From the NCBI RefSeq assembly GCF_006912135.1, contig NZ_VIRS01000007.1:62001-126000 (forward strand): a stretch of DNA of 64,000 bases. The letters are read 5' to 3'. The notes under the pieces are model-generated. The model ran no database searches, was not told the origin of the DNA, and saw nothing but the letters and a program-made list of their open reading frames with translations. A program made the position numbers and the translations under genes. This DNA is from Cryptosporangium phraense (GTDB lineage Bacteria; Actinomycetota; Actinomycetes; Mycobacteriales; Cryptosporangiaceae). Below, piece by piece: positions 16,442 through 24,748 of the stretch (position 1 is its first letter; each line of letters opens with the position of its first letter).

Positions 16442-16992
16442 GGGCGCGCGCCGCGGCCGCGGCGCTGCTGAGCGCGCTGGGCCTGCTGACCGCCTGCGGG
16501 ATCCCGCTGGACGACGCGCCCCGGCCGGCCGGGGCGACGGCCGACGCCGGGCCGGCCGCGGACGTGCCGGCCGGGACCGCGTCCGAACGGATCTGCCTGG
16601 TCCGGGACGGGAAGCTGACGCCGGTGTCCCGGCCGGTGCGGCCGCCGCTGGCCGTGGCCGGGCACCTCGATCTGCTGCTGGACGGCCCGACCCGGGACGA
16701 GCAGAACCGCGGCTACCGCAGCGCGCTGGCCGGAACCACGCTGGTCACGGGCGCGGCCCAGGCCGGCGGCCTGGTGACGGTCGAGACCGGCGCGGTCGAC
16801 GCCCAGCCCGGCCGCACCGACGACGTGCTGGCGTTCGGGCAGGTCGTGTGCACGCTGGGGTCCCGGCTGCCGGTCGGCACCGTGGTGTTCGTCCACGACG
16901 GCAACCGGGTCCGGGTGCCGCGCGGGGACGGGTCGCTGTCGTCCGGCCCGCTGACGATCGCCGACTACGCGGAGCTGCTGGCCGAGGAGTGA
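16438..16992 (+). CDS. GerMN-type lipoprotein
   Basis: 184 aa. Type II signal peptide with lipobox LTAC and Cys 20. The mature part carries a GerMN-like segment (LLDGPTRDEQNRGYRSAL, then TGAAQAGGLVTVET and a Cys-containing AFGQVVCTLG), as in LpqB-like partners of MtrAB and in proteins encoded with other actinobacterial two-component systems. Predicted to be anchored on the outside of the membrane, where it could modulate the kinase encoded just upstream. The 3' end overlaps the convergent TetR gene by 28 nt. Confidence 0.78.
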   Translation: MRARAAAAALLSALGLLTACGIPLDDAPRPAGATADAGPAADVPAGTASERICLVRDGKLTPVSRPVRPPLAVAGHLDLLLDGPTRDEQNRGYRSALAGTTLVTGAAQAGGLVTVETGAVDAQPGRTDDVLAFGQVVCTLGSRLPVGTVVFVHDGNRVRVPRGDGSLSSGPLTIADYAELLAEE

Positions 16993-17570
16993 TCGCGTCC
17001 GGGACTGAGGAACGCGTCGGCCAGGGCGTCGGTGAACGACGGCGGGACCGGGTCGCCGGTCACCAGGACGCGGTAGTAGATCGGGCCGGTCAGACGGTCG
17101 AGCGCGGCGTCGGTGCCGGGGCCGGGCGGGAGGCCGGCCCGGGCGAGCAGCGCCCGCTCCCGCTCGCGCTGGGGCCGCAGGTGCTCGGCCCGGAGGCGCT
17201 CGGCCAGCGCCGGGTCGTGCTGGGCCTGGCCGGTCAGCGCGCGCAGGACGGCGCCCGGGTCGGAGTGGGTCAGGAACAGCGCGAGCGTCCGCAGGTAGTC
17301 GCGGAGGTCGTCGGCGAAGACGCCGGTGTCCGGCGGGGTGAGGTCCTCGGCCAGGTCGTCGCCGAGCGCCTCGAACAGCACGTCCACCTTCGACGGCCAC
17401 CAGCGGTAGATCGTCTGCTTGGAGACGCCGGCGCGCTCGGCGATGCCCTCGATCGTGACGCCGGCGAACCCGCGTTCGGCCAGGAGGTCGTCGGCCGCGT
17501 GCAGCACGGCCGCCCGGGCGGCCTCGCTCCGCCCGTGCCGGTTCCCGCGGTGTACGTCCACGGCGTCCAC
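16965..17570 (-). CDS. TetR-family regulator
   Basis: 201 aa, GTG start. HTH near 18-65 with TIEGIAERAGVSKQTIYRWWPSK, a very common TetR signature; the C-terminal domain is of the TetR_C type found in actinobacterial repressors. Divergent from an O-methyltransferase gene; the 47-nt gap contains a perfect 16-bp palindrome, so it probably represses that gene and itself. Ligand unknown. Confidence 0.85.
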   Translation of the reverse strand: MDAVDVHRGNRHGRSEAARAAVLHAADDLLAERGFAGVTIEGIAERAGVSKQTIYRWWPSKVDVLFEALGDDLAEDLTPPDTGVFADDLRDYLRTLALFLTHSDPGAVLRALTGQAQHDPALAERLRAEHLRPQRERERALLARAGLPPGPGTDAALDRLTGPIYYRVLVTGDPVPPSFTDALADAFLSPGRDHSSASSSA

Positions 17571-17588
17571 CCTAGACGGCCTAGACTG

Positions 17589-17604
17589 GACGCAACGTTG
17601 CGTC
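17589..17604. promoter_or_regulatory. perfect palindromic operator between TetR and methyltransferase genes
   Basis: GACGCAACGTTGCGTC is its own reverse complement over all 16 bases. It lies 18 nt from the TetR start and 13 nt from the methyltransferase ATG, the expected place for a TetR operator controlling both. Confidence 0.75.
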
Positions 17605-17617
17605 TACGCTAGCCGCC

Positions 17618-18256
17618 ATGAACACCCTTCATGCCCCTCGGACCCGGGCCCTTCTCGACCGCCTCTTCGCGGCCGCCGAACACGACGACGTCGCCGAGGT
17701 CAGCCCGATCGACTTCGCCGCCGCGAGCGCGCAGGAACGGGCCGACGCGGTGGCGTCGGTCTACATGCCGGTCTCGGCCACCGGCGGCGACCTGCTCTAC
17801 GCGCTGGTCCGCGGCGCCCGGCCAGAGACCGTCGTCGAGTTCGGCACGAGCTTCGGCATCTCGACGCTCTACCTGGCCGCCGCGGTCGCCGACAACGGCA
17901 CCGGTCACGCCTACGGCAGCGAGCTCAGCGCGACCAAGCTGGCCGCGGCCCGGGCGAACCTCGACGAGGCCGGCCTCGGCGCGCACGCCACGCTGCTCCC
18001 CGGCGACGCCCGCGAGTCGCTGGCCGGTGTGCCCGGCCCGATCGGGCTGGTGCTGCTGGACGGCTGGAAGGACCTCTGCCTGCCGGTGCTCCGGCTCCTC
18101 GAACCGAAGCTGGCCCCGGGCGCGCTGGTGGTCGCCGACGACACGACGTTCGAGTCGATGGGCGACTACCTGGCCTACGTCCGCGACCCGGCCAACGGGT
18201 ACGTCACGGTGGCGTTCCCGGTCGAGGACGGAATGGAGATCAGCTGCTGGACTTGA
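17618..18256 (+). CDS. SAM-dependent O-methyltransferase-like protein
   Basis: 212 aa. Rossmann methyltransferase with the SAM loop VVEFGTSFGISTLYLA near 72-87, an acidic GSELS strand, GDARESL, and VLLDGWKDL plus VVADDTTFES in place of the metal-binding DADK and NV motifs of catechol-type O-methyltransferases. The small-molecule substrate is not predictable. It is the likely target of the divergent TetR protein. Confidence 0.78.
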   Translation: MNTLHAPRTRALLDRLFAAAEHDDVAEVSPIDFAAASAQERADAVASVYMPVSATGGDLLYALVRGARPETVVEFGTSFGISTLYLAAAVADNGTGHAYGSELSATKLAAARANLDEAGLGAHATLLPGDARESLAGVPGPIGLVLLDGWKDLCLPVLRLLEPKLAPGALVVADDTTFESMGDYLAYVRDPANGYVTVAFPVEDGMEISCWT

Positions 18257-18316
18257 CCGTTCTTTCCCGGATATATGGGTAATTGGTTTCCCGATGCAAC
18301 GCGCTGCGGAGGATCC

Positions 18317-19510
18317 ATGGACCCCATGCCGTATCCGGTCACCGCGCCGGCCGGGCTCGAGGCCGATCCGGCCCTGGCCCGGCTGCGCGACGAGCAGCCG
18401 GTCTGCCCGGTGCAGCTCCCCTACGGCGAGCCGGCCTGGCTCGCGACCCGCTACCAGGACGTCCGCACGGTGCTCGGCGATCCCCGGTTCAGCCGGGCGC
18501 TCGCCACCGGCCGCGACGAGCCGCGGATGCGCGCCTACCGGTCCAGCGGCTCGACGATCCTGAGCCTCGATCCGCCCGACCACAGCCGCCTGCGCCGCCT
18601 GGCGATGACCGCGTTCACCGCCCGCCGGGTCGAGGACCTGCGGCCGGGCGTCCAGCGCATCGCCGACGGCCTGGCCGACCGGATGCGCGAGGAGGGGCCG
18701 CCCCGGGACCTGGTCGCGGACTTCGCGCTGCCGCTGCCGATCACCGTCATCTGCGAGCTGCTGGGCGTCCCCTACGACGACCGCGCGGACTTCCGCGTCT
18801 GGTCGGACGCGTTCCTCTCGACGACGCGGTTCTCGATGGAGGAGGTCCTGGAGAACGTCGGGCGGATGCGCGCGTACATGGCCGGGCTGATCGCGCAGCG
18901 CCGCGCGGACCCCCGGGACGACCTGATCAGCGCGCTGGTCGCGGCCCGCGACGAGGACGAGGACCGGCTCTCCGAGGACGAGCTGCTCTCGCTGGCCGAG
19001 GGGCTGCTCGTGGCCGGCCACGAGACGACCGCGTCGCAGATCCCCAACTTCGTGTACACGCTGCTCACCCACCCGGCGCAGCTCGCCGCGCTGCGGGCCG
19101 ATCTCACCGGCGTCCCGGCCGCCGTCGACGAGCTGATGCGGTACGTGCCGCTCGGCGCCGGGGCCGGCATCGCCCGGTACGCCCGGGAGGACGTCGAGCT
19201 GTCCGGCGTCACCGTGCGGGCCGGCGAGCCGGTCGTCGCGTCGCTGCCGTCGGCCAACCGCGACGCGGACGTCTACACCGATCCGGACACCCTCGACCTC
19301 CGGCGCCGCGAGGCGCCGCACCTCGGGTTCGGCTTCGGGCCGCACCACTGCCTGGGTGCGGCCCTCGCCCGGATGGAGCTGCAGGTGACGCTGGGGACGC
19401 TGCTGAGCCGCCTGCCGGGGTTGCGGTTCGCGGAGACCGGCGACGACGTGCGCTGGAAGGAGGGCCTGGCCACCCGGGGCCCGGAGAAGCTGCTGCTGAC
19501 CTGGGACTGA
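18317..19510 (+). CDS. cytochrome P450
   Basis: 397 aa, typical bacterial class I P450 length. I-helix AGHETT at 233-238, the ExxR helix in ELMR, and the heme loop FGFGPHHCLG with Cys ligand at 345. ATG 18317 has GGAGG four bases upstream; an in-frame ATG at 18275 lacks such a site. Soluble monooxygenase needing ferredoxin and reductase, none of which is adjacent. It meets the following SDR gene end to end with no gap. Substrate unknown; CYP105/107-like by eye only. Confidence 0.88.
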   Translation: MDPMPYPVTAPAGLEADPALARLRDEQPVCPVQLPYGEPAWLATRYQDVRTVLGDPRFSRALATGRDEPRMRAYRSSGSTILSLDPPDHSRLRRLAMTAFTARRVEDLRPGVQRIADGLADRMREEGPPRDLVADFALPLPITVICELLGVPYDDRADFRVWSDAFLSTTRFSMEEVLENVGRMRAYMAGLIAQRRADPRDDLISALVAARDEDEDRLSEDELLSLAEGLLVAGHETTASQIPNFVYTLLTHPAQLAALRADLTGVPAAVDELMRYVPLGAGAGIARYAREDVELSGVTVRAGEPVVASLPSANRDADVYTDPDTLDLRRREAPHLGFGFGPHHCLGAALARMELQVTLGTLLSRLPGLRFAETGDDVRWKEGLATRGPEKLLLTWD

Positions 19511-20365
19511 TCAGGACGGGACGTCGGCCGGGCGGACCGCGAGCGTGCCGCCGGCGTCGACCGCGAGCTGCTGCCCGGTGACGTACCGGGCCGCGTCCGA
19601 CGCGAAGTACAGCACGGCCTCGCTGATGTCGACCGGGTCGAGCGTGTTCACCGGCAGCTTGTGCATCGACCCGAACGCGGGCAGCGCGTCCTCGTAGGTC
19701 GGGTGCTCGAGGTCGGGCCGGAAGACCTTGTACATCATGTCCGAGAGCAGCATCGGCGTCGCGATGTTGCCCGGGTGCACGGCGTTGACCCGGATGCTGT
19801 GCGGCGCGAGCGTGCCCGCCAGGTCGTGCACGAGCCGGGCCACGGCCTTCTTGGCGTGCGAGTACCCCGCCCCGCCGACGCCGGCGGCGTCGACCGAACC
19901 GGGCAGGAACGCGGCCATCGACCCGGTGACGACGATCGACGCGCCCGCGCCCAGGTGCGGGAACGCCGCTTCGAGGGTGTTGATCACGCCGCCGAGGTTC
20001 GTCGAGACCGTGTCGAACCAGGCGACGACCGGGACGTCGGGCGTCGTCGGGGCGATCCCGGCGTTGGCGACGACGACGTCGAGGTGGCCGAGCTCGGCGA
20101 CCCCGGCGTCGACGGCGGCGCGCAGCGCGGCCCGGTCGCGGACGTCGGCGACGGCCGTCACCACGCGCCGGTCGAGCGCCTCGACCAGCCGGGCGGTCTC
20201 GGCCAGATCGGCCTCGGAGGCCATCGGGTAGGGCACCGAGTCGATCTGGGCGCAGAGGTCGATCGCGATGATGTCCGCGCCCTCCTCGGCGAGCCGGACC
20301 GCGTGGCTGCGTCCCTGTCCGCGCGCCGCTCCGGTCACGAAGGCGACCTTGCCTTCCATCCTCAT
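19511..20365 (-). CDS. mycofactocin-coupled SDR-family oxidoreductase
   Basis: 284 aa. The N-terminus GKVAFVTGAARGQGRSHAVRLAEEGAD with DLCAQIDSVPYPMA after it, and a longer insertion before the second half, are hallmarks of the mycofactocin-coupled SDR subfamily, which holds NAD non-exchangeably and passes electrons to mycofactocin. The active-site Tyr-Lys is in YSHAK. ATG 20365 has AAGGAG six bases upstream; the longer frame to 20479 enters the divergent TetR gene. Oxidises an unknown alcohol, perhaps one produced by the adjacent P450. Confidence 0.82.
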   Translation of the reverse strand: MRMEGKVAFVTGAARGQGRSHAVRLAEEGADIIAIDLCAQIDSVPYPMASEADLAETARLVEALDRRVVTAVADVRDRAALRAAVDAGVAELGHLDVVVANAGIAPTTPDVPVVAWFDTVSTNLGGVINTLEAAFPHLGAGASIVVTGSMAAFLPGSVDAAGVGGAGYSHAKKAVARLVHDLAGTLAPHSIRVNAVHPGNIATPMLLSDMMYKVFRPDLEHPTYEDALPAFGSMHKLPVNTLDPVDISEAVLYFASDAARYVTGQQLAVDAGGTLAVRPADVPS

Positions 20366-20384
20366 GTGCCACTCCTTCAAAGTT

Positions 20385-20401
20385 CCGACCAATCTGGTCG
20401 G
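20385..20401. promoter_or_regulatory. inverted-repeat operator between SDR and TetR genes
   Basis: CCGACCA-ATC-TGGTCGG has 7-bp perfect arms, 19 nt upstream of the SDR start and 13-40 nt upstream of the TetR start. A half site CAATGGTCGG follows at 20413-20422. Confidence 0.7.
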
Positions 20402-20441
20402 GGAACCTACCGCAATGGTCGGGTCTTTGTACGATGCCGGG

Positions 20442-20996
20442 GTGGCTCGCGTTTTCCGGTCCCAGGCCGACCAGGGCATCCTCGACCTCGCCGCGTCGCT
20501 GTTCGCCCGGTACGGCTACTCGCAGACGTCGGTGCAGGCCGTCGCCGACGCCGTCGGCATGTCCAAGGCCGGCCTGCTGCACTACTTCCCGTCCAAGGAC
20601 GCGCTCCGGGACGCGGTGGTGGCGCGCAGCACCGCGCTGGCCGAGGAGGTCCTGGCCGAGGTCGCCGACCTGCCGGTCGGCCCGGAGCGCGACCGGCGCG
20701 CCCTCGAGGTGCTCGTCGATCAGGCGCTCGGGACGCCCGGCCTGACCGCCTACCTGCTCAGCACGACGGCCGCCCACGGCGACGACCACGCGGCCGGCAT
20801 CAACGACGTCGTGATGGCCGCGTTCGGGGTCGGCCCGGACGCCGGGCCGGAGCGGCGGATCCGGGTCCTCGGGGCGATCGGCGCGCTCTCGGTCGTCGCG
20901 ATCGCCGCGCACCGGGCCGGGAAGGCCGCGGCCTGGCGGTCGTATCTGATTGCAACGAGCGTGGATGCGCTGGGATTCTCAGACCGGCCTAAGTGA
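20442..20996 (+). CDS. TetR-family regulator
   Basis: 184 aa from GTG 20442; an in-frame ATG at 20415 would add nine residues. I prefer 20442 because the protein then begins at ARVFRSQ, as relatives do, and TACGAT six bases upstream could be a -10 box of a leaderless transcript. HTH near 10-55 with SVQAVADAVGMSKAGLLHYFPSK. Divergent from the mycofactocin-type SDR across an inverted repeat, so it likely controls that gene. Confidence 0.82.
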   Translation: MARVFRSQADQGILDLAASLFARYGYSQTSVQAVADAVGMSKAGLLHYFPSKDALRDAVVARSTALAEEVLAEVADLPVGPERDRRALEVLVDQALGTPGLTAYLLSTTAAHGDDHAAGINDVVMAAFGVGPDAGPERRIRVLGAIGALSVVAIAAHRAGKAAAWRSYLIATSVDALGFSDRPK

Positions 20997-21066
20997 TCCT
21001 TAAAGCCGTCGAATCGGCACTTTGGATCCGGATCCCGGGCCCGGTAACCGGTCATAACGTCAGCGG

Positions 21067-22626
21067 ATGCCCTACGTCTCCGCGCGCGAACTGCCTCCCG
21101 ACGGGTTCCGCGGTGGCCACCGCCGCCCGGCCGGCCGCCGGGTCCGCCGGGCGCGCCGGATCGGGCTGGCCGGGCTGGTGGCGACCGCGGTCGCGGTCAC
21201 GGTGGCGACGTTCACCGCGGGCTCGGCCCAGGCCGCCGGGATGTCGGTGGCCTACGCCCAGACCGCCCGCTGGGACAGCGGCTACACCGGCACGTACACG
21301 GTGACGAACACCAGCGGCGACGACGTCGAGCACTGGTCGCTGACGTTCGCGCTGGCCCCGGGCGCCCGCCTCGACAAGGTGTGGAACGGGAAGGCGACGG
21401 TCCGCGGCGCGGACGTGACCGTCGCCAACGAGTCCTGGAACGGGCACCTCGCGCCGGACGCGTCGGTGGTCGTCGGGTTCGTCGCCGACGCCAGCGGCGC
21501 CGAGCAGGCGCCGCCCGCGCAGTGCACGATCAACGGCGTGAGCTGCGGCAAACCCGGCCCGCGACCGTCGTCGCCGAGCCCGACCGCGACCCCGACCCGG
21601 GCGGTCGGGTCCGGCGCGCTGCCCCCGGAGACCTCGGCGACGTCGTCGCCGCCGGAGTCGGTCCCGCCGGCCGAGCCGTCCGCGGCCGCGCCCTCGGCGG
21701 CTCCGCCGGCCGGTTCGTCGTCAGACGGCCCGATTTTTTCGCCGTATGTCGACGTCCTGCTGAACCCGCCGTTCGACCTGGCCGACGCGGCCGCCCGGAC
21801 CGGCGTGCGCCGCTACACGCTGGGGTTCCTGGTCGCGGCCGACGGGTGCGCGCCCAGCTGGGGCGGCGTCCTGCCGGTCGGCGACCCCGGCCTGGCCGAG
21901 CGGATCGCCGCCCTCCGGTCGGCCGGGGGCGACGTCCGGATCGCGTTCGGCGGAGCCAACGGCCCCGAACTGGCGACGGTCTGCGACACCCCCGACGACC
22001 TGGCCGACGCCTACCAGCGGGCGATCGACGCCTACGACGCGACGATGGTCGACTTCGACGTCGAGGGCGGCGCCCTGGCCGACAGCAGCGCGAACGCGAA
22101 GCGGGCGGCGGCGATCGGGATCCTGCGGGCCCGCAACCGGGGCCTGGACGTCTCGGTGACGCTGCCCGCGCTCCCCCAAGGCCTCACCCAGGCCGGCGTC
22201 GACCTGCTGGCCGGCGCGGCCGACGCCGGGATCGACTTCGACGCGGTGAACCTGATGGCGATGGACTACGGCGACGCGGCCGCGCCGGACCCGGACGGCC
22301 GGATGGGCCGGTTCGCGATCGACGCGGTGACCGCGGCCCAGGCCCAGGTCCGCGGCGTGTTCGGCCTGAGCGACGACGAGGCCTGGCGGCGGCTCGCGGT
22401 GACGCCGATGATCGGCGTCAACGACGTCGCGACCGAGGTCTTCTCGCTCACCGACGCCGCGGCCGTGGCGCGGTTCGTCCGGGAGAAGAACCTGGCCTGG
22501 TACGCGATGTGGTCGGCGAACCGGGACGTCCCGTGCCCGGGCGGGCCCCGGCCGGCGGCCCAGCCGACGTGCTCGGGCGTCGCTCAGGAGCAGTCGGCGT
22601 TCACCGGGGCGTTCCTAGGGCAGTGA
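21067..22626 (+). CDS. secreted CBM2-GH18 chitinase-like protein
   Basis: 519 aa. N-terminal basic region then hydrophobic segment ending GSAQA, a Sec-type signal peptide of about 57 residues. A CBM2-like domain (YTGTYTVTNTSGDDVEHWSL, then VWNGKATV, SWNGHLAP) spans about 58-155, followed by a Pro/Ser/Thr/Ala linker to about 220, then a GH18 barrel. The GH18 catalytic motif is DFDVE with Glu 333. Related actinobacterial GH18 proteins act on chitin or peptidoglycan-type polymers; some are weak or inactive, but here the catalytic acid is kept. Overlaps the convergent PLP gene by 12 nt. Confidence 0.83.
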   Translation: MPYVSARELPPDGFRGGHRRPAGRRVRRARRIGLAGLVATAVAVTVATFTAGSAQAAGMSVAYAQTARWDSGYTGTYTVTNTSGDDVEHWSLTFALAPGARLDKVWNGKATVRGADVTVANESWNGHLAPDASVVVGFVADASGAEQAPPAQCTINGVSCGKPGPRPSSPSPTATPTRAVGSGALPPETSATSSPPESVPPAEPSAAAPSAAPPAGSSSDGPIFSPYVDVLLNPPFDLADAAARTGVRRYTLGFLVAADGCAPSWGGVLPVGDPGLAERIAALRSAGGDVRIAFGGANGPELATVCDTPDDLADAYQRAIDAYDATMVDFDVEGGALADSSANAKRAAAIGILRARNRGLDVSVTLPALPQGLTQAGVDLLAGAADAGIDFDAVNLMAMDYGDAAAPDPDGRMGRFAIDAVTAAQAQVRGVFGLSDDEAWRRLAVTPMIGVNDVATEVFSLTDAAAVARFVREKNLAWYAMWSANRDVPCPGGPRPAAQPTCSGVAQEQSAFTGAFLGQ

Positions 22627-23553
22627 GGACGCCAGCTCGGCCGCCTGCGGGTGGCCGAACAGGCCGGGCAGGCCGCCGGAGTGCAGCAGGACCACGCGCC
22701 GCCCGGCGCGGAGCGTCCCGTCGGCGACCGCGGCGACCAGGCCGGCCGCCGCCCGCCCGGTGTACACCGGGTCGAGCACGACGCCCTCGGTGCGGGCGAC
22801 CAGCCCGATCGCGTCCCGGACGGCGTCGGTGAGCACCGCGTATCCGGCGCCGACCTGGTCGCCGCGGATCGTGAGCGCGCACGGATCGGTGCCCGGCGCG
22901 AGCGCGGCGACGCGGGCGGCCGGGTCGGGCACCGCCCCGCAGTCGACGCCGAGGACGCGGTCCGGACCGAGCGCGGTGACCAGCCCGGCCATCGTCCCGC
23001 CCGAGCCGACCGCGGTCACGACCGTCGCGACGCCCGGGACCTGGGCCTCGATCTCGGCCCCGGCGTCCGCGTAGGCCCGGGCACCGACGACGCTCGAGCC
23101 GCCGAACGGGACGACCTCGACGGTCTCGCCGGCCGCGCGCAGCCGGTCGGCTTCGGCGTCGGCCCGGGCCGCGAGCCCGGCGTCGTCGGCCGGACCGGCG
23201 AACACCAGACGGGCCCCGAACAGCGCGTCGAGCAGCACGTTCCCTACCGGAGAGGCGGGCGGGTCACCGCCGAGGACCAGCACGGCGCGCAGGCCGAGCG
23301 CGGCCGCGGCGGCCGCGGTCGCGCGGGCGTGGTTGCTCTGCGCGGCCCCGGTCGTGACGACGGCCGTCGCGCCGTTGGCGACGGCCGCGCCCAGCGTGTA
23401 CTCGAGCTTGCGGACCTTGTTGCCGCCGGCGCCGAGGCCGACCAGGTCGTCGCGTTTGAGCCAGAGGTCGTCGGCGCCGAGCCCGATCGCGGTGGCCAGC
23501 CGGGGCACGGCCTGGACCGGGGTCGGCCAGGACCCCAGCGTGACGCGGTTCAT
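22615..23553 (-). CDS. PLP-dependent D-cysteine desulfhydrase / ACC deaminase family protein
   Basis: 312 aa. Fold-type II PLP enzyme: the PLP Lys is in GGNKVRKLEY near residue 48, TTGAAQSNHARATAAAAA, and the phosphate-binding loop GSGGTMAGL. This matches D-cysteine desulfhydrase (DcyD-like) and ACC deaminase; I cannot tell which from sequence alone. Full length. Eight bases after its start region lies the 3' end of the XRE gene on the same strand. Confidence 0.8.
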   Translation of the reverse strand: MNRVTLGSWPTPVQAVPRLATAIGLGADDLWLKRDDLVGLGAGGNKVRKLEYTLGAAVANGATAVVTTGAAQSNHARATAAAAAALGLRAVLVLGGDPPASPVGNVLLDALFGARLVFAGPADDAGLAARADAEADRLRAAGETVEVVPFGGSSVVGARAYADAGAEIEAQVPGVATVVTAVGSGGTMAGLVTALGPDRVLGVDCGAVPDPAARVAALAPGTDPCALTIRGDQVGAGYAVLTDAVRDAIGLVARTEGVVLDPVYTGRAAAGLVAAVADGTLRAGRRVVLLHSGGLPGLFGHPQAAELASSLP

Positions 23554-23562
23554 GTCAGGTTC

Positions 23563-24390
23563 CTATCGGTGGGCCGTGGCCGTCTCGTCGAGGAGGCGCA
23601 GTGAGCGTTCCGAGTCCGTACCCGGTTCGGCGTGGTAGATCACCAGCAGCTGGCCGCTCGAGTCGCCGATCGCGAGCTTCTCCCGGTGCAGCTCGAGCGG
23701 CCCGAGCCGTGGGTGCCGGAACCGGGCCGCGCCGCCGGCCAGCGCGACGACGTCGTGCCGGGCCCAGATGTCCCGGAACCGCTCGCTCGCCGCCGACAGG
23801 TCGCCGACCAGCGCCCGGACGTCCGGATCGTCGACGTCGGTGCCGACCGAGGAGCGGAACGCGGCGACCATGCCGACGGCCGCCTCGTCCCAGTCCGGGA
23901 ACAGCGCGCGCTCGTCGTCGTCGAGAAAGACGTCGCGCAGGCGGTTGCGGCCGGACCGGATCCGCGGGGACAGGGCCGTCGCCGGGGCGTTGGCGGCCAG
24001 CACGTCGAACGCGCGATTCTCGACGAAGGCCGGCAGGCCGAGGGTACCGAGCAGGGCCCGGATGCCGGGCGGGACGGCCTCGGTCGACGGGGGCCGCGGG
24101 GCGCGCGGCGGACCGGCGGCGAGGCTCAGCAGGTAGCGGGTGGCGGCCGGGTCGAGCCGGTAGACCCGGGCCAGGGACTCGAGGACGGGCGGGGACGGGT
24201 TGCGGTCGCGGCCCTGCTCGAGGCGCAGGTAGTAGTCGGCGCTGATGCCGGCGAGGGTGGCGACCTCCTCGCGGCGCAGACCCGGCGTGCGCCGGGCGCC
24301 GGTGACGCGCAGGCCGACGTCGGCCGGGTCGACCCGCTCGCGCCGGGCCCGGAGGTACTCCCCGAGGGTGTTCGCGTCGGGACCGGCCAC
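23563..24390 (-). CDS. XRE-family regulator with MmyB-like C-terminal domain
   Basis: 275 aa from GTG 24390. HTH_31-type N-terminus (TPGLRREEVATLAGISADYYLRLEQGR) at about 33-60 and a C-terminal MmyB-like ligand-binding domain ending in LHREKLAIGDSSGQLLVIYHAEPG. Such regulators usually control a neighbouring oxidoreductase or SDR; here the nearest is the PLP enzyme downstream on the same strand, 9 nt away, suggesting a two-gene unit. The longer frame to 24663 covers the small gene at 24401 and is rejected. Confidence 0.82.
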   Translation of the reverse strand: MAGPDANTLGEYLRARRERVDPADVGLRVTGARRTPGLRREEVATLAGISADYYLRLEQGRDRNPSPPVLESLARVYRLDPAATRYLLSLAAGPPRAPRPPSTEAVPPGIRALLGTLGLPAFVENRAFDVLAANAPATALSPRIRSGRNRLRDVFLDDDERALFPDWDEAAVGMVAAFRSSVGTDVDDPDVRALVGDLSAASERFRDIWARHDVVALAGGAARFRHPRLGPLELHREKLAIGDSSGQLLVIYHAEPGTDSERSLRLLDETATAHR

Positions 24391-24400
24391 GCCGACCAGC

Positions 24401-24595
24401 TTAGATCGGCAGGTATTCCTCGACGTGCGGGCGTCCGGCGTCGAAGACGGCGTCCTCGGGATCGTCGGGGCGGTACTCGGGAACGTCCTCGGCGTGGGGG
24501 TGGCCGCCGAACGTCGGCGTGGCGCCGTCGGCGGTGTCCTCCGGGTCGGGCGTCCAGCCGGGGAGCTGGTCCCAGTGACCGCGGGTGTCGGCCAT
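24401..24595 (-). CDS. small acidic hypothetical protein, 64 aa
   Basis: The ATG is preceded by GGAGGAG at good spacing. The protein is acidic and rich in Pro, Asp and Glu (PDPEDTADG, EYRPDDPEDAV), with no hydrophobic segment, so it is predicted to be soluble and flexible. No family is recognised. It lies ten bases upstream of the XRE gene on the same strand and is probably co-transcribed. Confidence 0.6.
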   Translation of the reverse strand: MADTRGHWDQLPGWTPDPEDTADGATPTFGGHPHAEDVPEYRPDDPEDAVFDAGRPHVEEYLPI

Positions 24596-24748
24596 CGTGC
24601 TCCTCCGCTCGGCGGGTTCGTGCTACCTCCCGACGGTACTGCGGAACTGCCACCGAATTGCACCGATGCAAGACCTCCGGATCGTGCCGGAGCCGCCGAT
24701 GGGCCGATGAGAGACCGGTCCAGATGCGCGCCGATCCGAGGAACCGCG

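Noticed and set aside
20993-21304. 103-aa plus-strand frame ahead of the GH18 gene
   Set aside because: It overlaps the GH18 signal-peptide region in another frame and shows no coding pattern or ribosome-binding site.
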